This document shows, piece after piece, positions 9,970 through 14,504 of a stretch of DNA of 14,504 bases. Position 1 is the stretch's first letter. Each line of letters begins with the position of its first letter. Below the pieces are notes generated by a model. That model saw nothing but the letters and a program-made list of their open reading frames with translations, had not been told where the DNA came from and searched no databases. The position numbers and the translations under genes were made by a program. This stretch comes from Conidiobolus incongruus B7586 (Eukaryota; Entomophthoromycota; Entomophthoromycetes; Entomophthorales; Conidiobolaceae), in contig JNEM01016363.1 of assembly GCA_000697335.1 (NCBI GenBank), positions 1 through 14,504 of the forward strand, in the 5' to 3' direction.

Positions 9970-10339
9970 TATAATTTTATAATTTTTGTTGTATTTCTAT
10001 AATGATATTATATTTACTTATATTAACTAATCTATAAATATATTTCTTATCATGTTTATTTATAATTTTAATATATTTAAGTTTTAATTTGAGTGTTTCT
10101 TTAATATTATTCTTAATAACCTTAATTATAATAAATTAACTAACACTAGTAATTTTAATAATCTTATAAATTAATTTATTTTCATTATAAAATTGAATAA
10201 TATATAAGTAAATTTTTTTAGAGAGAGATTTAAACATTATAATATTAATTTTAAAATATTAGAATAATAGTTTTATAATATATATAATATAATAAAAAAA
10301 AGATATATATAAGTTTTGTTATTTATACCCATTTAACTT

Positions 10340-10554
10340 ATAAACCTATAAATTTATAACTCACCTTAGTTAAATTTTAGGTTTTGATATATTAACCAAT
10401 AGCTAATGAAATATAATTAAATATAGTTAGTTATAATCAACTAGTATAAATAAATTATATATTATAATTTAAATTTATTTAATTAAAAATTATTTAAGAT
10501 ATAAGTAAATATATAAGTAATTTTAATTTTATAATTTACTTTTATGGGTTAATA
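10340..10554 (-). repeat. Terminal inverted repeat of the older Tc1-like element (high-coordinate end)
   Basis: Closely resembles the right repeat of the younger element at 9754-9969, including the inner motif AACTCACCTTAG (about 10358-10369) and the outer TTTATGGGTTAATA end. It is the 5' end of the minus-strand older transposon. Confidence 0.8.
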
Positions 10555-10556
10555 TA

Positions 10557-12735
10557 TATTTATTTAAAACTAATAATATTTTTAAAAAAATTAAAAATTA
10601 AATAATTTCTTATTAATTTAAATATAAGGTAATATTTATTAAATTTCAAAATTTAAGCTAATATTATAAGGTGTAAATTATTTAATCATTTATAATATCT
10701 ATTATATACTTATATATTAATATGATTTATTATTATTTTATTAAATGGATATAAACATATTATATATATTTTTATAATTCAAAGTACTTATTTTTATATT
10801 GATTAAAACTTAATTGAAATTATAAATTTGATGATTTTATAATTAATTAATAATATTAAATTATGAAATACTTATATATTATGCATAGGTTAAATATGTC
10901 ATCAATATTATCTTTTAAATATCTTGAAATCATTTAATATAATAATTAATCAACATTTGGTTCTCAAGCAATATATATTACTTATTAACTTTTTATTTTT
11001 TATAGTTTTTTTATTAGTTAATTAAAAATTATTAATTTATATTTTGATAATATTTATTAAATTTAGTATTGTATATATTGTATATGAAAATCAAATATGT
11101 TAAAATTGATGCGTTTTACATATAGTGATAGCTTATATATGATGAAATCCAAATTGATATAATTTAAATTATACCTATAATTATAGTTTAAAAATTGTTT
11201 AAAACCTACCTAATATCCTAGTATTATTATTTTGATTATTTGAGTTGAAACCTCTATATACCAACATTATTTTTATTACTTATACTAGGAAATAATATAT
11301 CAAGCAATGATTTTAAAGATATGAATTTTAGGATTTTGTTTTAATACTTGGGATTTGGAATACAATAATTTTATATTATTTAGATGATAAGACCAATTCT
11401 GAAATTGTTATTGAAACAAAAGTGATCCATTAAGCAAGGATAAATTTCACTATTCAATAGTGACATTGAATTCATACTAAATTAATTTTTATTCTGCATG
11501 GTACTGAATTAAATTCTAATTGATTCTGTTATTAATATCAATTAAATTTTAAAATACCTCAATTTGCATTAATTTATATTATAATGGATCAAGTTCTATT
11601 AATATCAATGATTTTATATAAATTATAATTCTTCAAATCTACATAATATAAATTGTCTATGTATCAAAATAAATCAAAGTCATTTCAATATGAAAATATA
11701 TTTGTTCAAATATGTATTATTATTACAGTCAAAAATTTTAGTAAATTATAAAAATTATTGAACTAATATCAACAAAATGATGTAATCACCAAATCAATTA
11801 ATGATTTTAAGTAGTTAATTTAAAAAATTGTTTGATGTTCTTGATAGTTTTAATATTATTCTCAAGAATGTTATACCATTCGAAACACAAACTGAATTAT
11901 TGATAATTAAATATGTGAAAAATAGTTACAACATTATAAGTCCAATTTAACAAATTTATGTAATTTGAAATATATTTTGTATGTTAACCTAAATTGAAAT
12001 CAAATATCTAAGGTTGGAGATTTTAACATTAATCAGATTTGAAATTTACATGTAAATAATTTGATATATAATAAATGTTAAAATATATTTTAATCAAAGG
12101 TTAGCAATATCAATAATTCAAAACAATTTAATCGACTTTTGTTAACATATTTCAGCATATCATCTTATATCCATCTAACCAATCTTGAATTCAAAAAAAA
12201 TTCATTATAACAGAAAACTCTAAATAATATATCAAAGATTAGAGGATTTTCCTAGTGTTGGTTTCATCAAATTATTACTAATTTTGGACATCAAATTTTT
12301 ACATTTAAATAATATTATAATTTTACCATTTGGTAAATAATGTATTTAAATCGTCAATAATCTATTGGCCCAAGAATTACCAAGGATATTATTTAATTTA
12401 TCTTTTCGCCAATATTATTATTAAAAGATTCTTCATCTCTATAGTTATGGTATTATAAAAAGGAAATTCAATCTATTTTACTAAAAATCAAAATCAATAT
12501 TGATCACAAATACATATGATATCCTTTAATATCATTTAATATCTTTGAAATGTAAAAATGTAGAAATATTTTCTATTTGAATAAACATCTATTGATATAA
12601 ATATTATGATTATTCTGATTACATATTATCTAAATTAAATAAACATTAATTCAATATAGATCATTCATTATAATACATAATACACAGTTTTAATAATTGT
12701 ATGCAAATTAGTTCATAGAATAAAAGCTAGATTAT
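10557..12735. other. AT-rich intergenic DNA right of the transposons
   Basis: The extreme AT composition continues to about 10860, then relaxes to the level seen elsewhere between genes. No coding remnant, RNA gene or repeat with clear ends was recognised. The final part (about 12500-12735) should hold the 3' UTR of the right-hand HSP70 gene; no clear AATAAA was seen on the minus strand within about 130 bases of the stop. Confidence 0.55.
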
Positions 12736-14502
12736 CTAGTCGACTTCTTCAACCGTTGGTCCAGCACCACCTTGGTTGGGGTAAGAAGCACCTGCACCTG
12801 GGAAGCCGCCGGGCATGCCCCCAGAAGCACCTGTACTACCTTGGTGAAGCTTGGTCATAATGGGATTAGCAATTCCCTCGAGTTCCTTTTGTTTATCTTC
12901 ATATTCTTCCTTGGAAGCTTCAGCTGAGTTATCCATCCATTCTGTAGTTTCTTTGATAGCATCTTCAAGTGTCTTCTTGTCAGCAGGATCTAATTTACTT
13001 GCCAAATTGGAATCTTTGATGCTGTTCTTAAGACTATAGGTATAAGATTCTAAAGCGTTGCGGGCAGTGATACGAGCAGCAGCAGCTTCATCTTCTTTCT
13101 TGTATTTTTCGGCATCGGCAACCATTCGTTCGATTTCTTCTTTGGAGAGACGACCCTTATCATTAGTGATAGTGATTCTATTGGATTTACCAGTTGATTT
13201 GTCGACAGCTGAGACGTTCAAAATACCATTGGCATCAATATCAAAGGTGACTTCAATTTGAGGAACACCACGAGGAGCGGGTGGAATACCAGTGAGCTCG
13301 AAATTACCAAGTAAGTTATTATCCTTGGTACGCGGACGTTCACCTTCATAGACTTGGATATTGACACCTGGTTGATTATCAGCATAAGTGGTGAAAATTT
13401 CTGATTTCTTCGTGGGGACTGTAGAATTACGCTTGATAAGGGTAGTCATAATACCACCAGCTGTTTCAATACCCAGGGAAAGAGGAGCAACATCCAACAA
13501 CAAGAGATCTTGAGTCTTTGATGAAGTATCACCAGTCAAGATAGCAGCTTGGACAGCAGCTCCATAGGCAACAGCTTCATCGGGATTAATGGATTTGCAG
13601 GGTTCTTTACCATTGAAAAATTCTGAAACCATCTTTTGAATCTTAGGAATACGTGTGGAGCCACCGACTAATACAATTTCATGGATGGATGATTTGTCGA
13701 TCTTGGAGTCGCGAAGAACCTTTTCGACTGGTTCCATGGTTGAGCGGAAGAGATCTTGACAGAGTTCTTCGAATCTAGCACGAGTGATGGAGGTGTAGAA
13801 GTCAATACCTTCGAATAAAGAATCAATTTCAATGGAAGCTTGAGCAGCAGAAGACAAAGTACGCTTAGCACGTTCACAAGCGGTTCTAAGACGACGAATT
13901 GAACGAGCATTACCACTCATATCCTTCTTGTTCTTACGTTTGAATTCTTGAACAAAATGATTGACCAATCTGTTATCAAAATCTTCACCACCTAAATGAG
14001 TATCACCAGCAGTAGCTTTGACCTCGAAGACACCTTCATCAATTGTTAGCAAGGAGACATCGAAAGTACCACCACCCAAATCGAAAATCAACACGTTCTT
14101 TTCACCTTTAGCCTGTTTGTCTAAGCCATAAGCAATAGCAGCAGCAGTGGGTTCGTTGATAATACGGAGGACATTCAAACCAGCAATAACACCGGCATCC
14201 TTGGTAGCTTGACGTTGAGAATCGTTAAAATATGCAGGGACAGTAATAACTGCATTAGTGACTTTGGTTCCAAGATAAGCTTCAGCAACTTCGCGCATCT
14301 TAACCAAGACCATAGATGAAATTTCTTCGGGAGTGAAAGTCTTTTTCTCACCCTTGTATTCAACTTGGATCTTAGGTAAGCCATTGCTGTCAATAACTTT
14401 GAAGGGCCAGTGCTTCATATCACTTTGAACATCAGCATCAGTGAAACGACGACCGATTAAACGTTTAGCATCGAAAACTGTGTTATAAGGGTTCATTGCG
14501 AC
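12736..14502 (-). CDS. HSP70: Cytosolic HSP70 (SSA-type), N-terminus outside window
   Basis: ATP-dependent cytosolic chaperone. The frame stays open to the window edge (VAMNPYN...), so the Met at 14496-14494 is internal; about 58 residues with the first phosphate loop are missing beyond the edge. The visible part is intact: [10 protein letters not shown] with the Lys equivalent to Lys71, [28 protein letters not shown], phosphate loop 2 [10 protein letters not shown] with the usual Phe, [11 protein letters not shown], linker [13 protein letters not shown], substrate-binding beta domain, lid, a tail with [11 protein letters not shown], and GPTVEEVD then TAG. No intron is seen over 1.77 kb. It faces the left HSP70 gene tail-to-tail across about 11 kb. 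The ATPase half is almost identical in DNA to that gene, while the last third has many silent and some amino-acid differences, suggesting conversion between the copies. This copy looks like the standard one; the left copy has the Phe-to-Cys change. Confidence 0.96.
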   Translation of the reverse strand, partial: VAMNPYNTVFDAKRLIGRRFTDADVQSDMKHWPFKVIDSNGLPKIQVEYKGEKKTFTPEEISSMVLVKMREVAEAYLGTKVTNAVITVPAYFNDSQRQATKDAGVIAGLNVLRIINEPTAAAIAYGLDKQAKGEKNVLIFDLGGGTFDVSLLTIDEGVFEVKATAGDTHLGGEDFDNRLVNHFVQEFKRKNKKDMSGNARSIRRLRTACERAKRTLSSAAQASIEIDSLFEGIDFYTSITRARFEELCQDLFRSTMEPVEKVLRDSKIDKSSIHEIVLVGGSTRIPKIQKMVSEFFNGKEPCKSINPDEAVAYGAAVQAAILTGDTSSKTQDLLLLDVAPLSLGIETAGGIMTTLIKRNSTVPTKKSEIFTTYADNQPGVNIQVYEGERPRTKDNNLLGNFELTGIPPAPRGVPQIEVTFDIDANGILNVSAVDKSTGKSNRITITNDKGRLSKEEIERMVADAEKYKKEDEAAAARITARNALESYTYSLKNSIKDSNLASKLDPADKKTLEDAIKETTEWMDNSAEASKEEYEDKQKELEGIANPIMTKLHQGSTGASGGMPGGFPGAGASYPNQGGAGPTVEEVD

Positions 14503-14504
14503 TT

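Larger units (their letters stand above)
7653..10237 (-). pseudogene. Transposase remnant of the older Tc1-like element
   Basis: Minus-strand Tc1-family transposase gene, interrupted at 8395-9971 by the younger transposon. It starts at an ATG (10237-10235) where the younger copy has ATA, and ends at TAA (7655-7653), colinear with the younger gene's TAA. Recognisable stretches include the first helix-turn-helix region near 10094-10200 and the C-terminal segment around 7790-7860, which matches the region following the third catalytic residue in the younger copy. Nearly all differences are transitions toward A/T, with many stops. The combined exposed length is within a few bases of 1017, so a small indel may exist. 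Not functional. Confidence 0.8.
7424..10554 (-). mobile_element. Older Tc1-like transposon, split by a younger copy
   Basis: This is a full-length but heavily mutated copy of the family seen at 8397-9969, in the opposite orientation. Its two halves (7424-8394 and 9972-10554) total about 1.56 kb, against 1573 bp for the younger copy. The outer ends are TAATAG... at 7424 and ...GGTTAATA at 10554, flanked by TA at 7422-7423 and 10555-10556. The halves match the younger copy base by base across the insertion point, e.g. 10094-10155 (minus strand) against 8805-8866. In that 62-base stretch 11 positions differ; ten of these have G or C in the younger copy and A or T here, all transitions. It is therefore older and far more deaminated. 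Confidence 0.85.

Noticed and set aside
14494-14496. Met at the 5' end of the right HSP70 open frame as the true start
   Set aside because: The frame continues upstream as V-A before this Met, matching the internal [14 protein letters not shown] segment of HSP70; the ATP-binding N-terminus must lie beyond the window. The same reasoning excludes the Met at 14 in the left gene.

Overview
The window looks like nuclear DNA of a very AT-rich fungus. The best guess is an arbuscular mycorrhizal species close to Rhizophagus (Glomeromycotina). This rests on SSA-type cytosolic HSP70 genes with a [15 protein letters not shown] tail ending in EEVD, intergenic DNA of roughly 15-20% GC by eye, and many decayed Tc1/mariner copies. 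The species call is inference; no search was run.

Layout: two good HSP70 genes point at each other from the window edges. The left one (2-1588, +) and the right one (12736-14502, -) both continue outside the window at their 5' ends, so the first in-frame ATG seen in each is internal. Between them lie about 11 kb without any convincing intact gene. From left to right this holds plain AT-rich DNA; a mariner transposase fragment (about 2806-3160); an HSP70 fragment that keeps only the linker, substrate-binding domain and lid but is still open for 256 codons (3201-3986, -); and a second, broken HSP70 fragment of the same sublineage (about 5281-5935, -). Next comes an extreme AT block of roughly 5-10% GC (about 6361-10860), then ordinary AT-rich DNA up to the right-hand HSP70 gene.

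The core of the extreme AT block is a nested pair of related Tc1-like transposons. An older copy on the minus strand (7424-10554) was split by a younger copy on the plus strand (8397-9969, 1573 bp). The flanking TA dinucleotides fit a target-site duplication, and the two halves of the older copy align colinearly with the younger one on either side of the insertion. The younger copy has a 339-codon transposase frame with about 20 in-frame stops and no evident frameshift. Every stop is TAA or TAG where a Gln or Trp codon is expected, which is the signature of C-to-T and G-to-A hypermutation (RIP-like). The older copy has gone much further the same way.

The two HSP70 genes form a mosaic pair. 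They are almost identical at the DNA level over the ATPase domain and early substrate-binding domain, then diverge abruptly after about position 1012 of the left gene (about 13315 of the right). This suggests gene conversion between the inverted copies. The left copy carries Cys in place of the near-invariant Phe just after the DLGGGT phosphate loop. The genes are not an operon; the shared theme is local duplication, conversion and decay of HSP70 copies beside a transposon graveyard.
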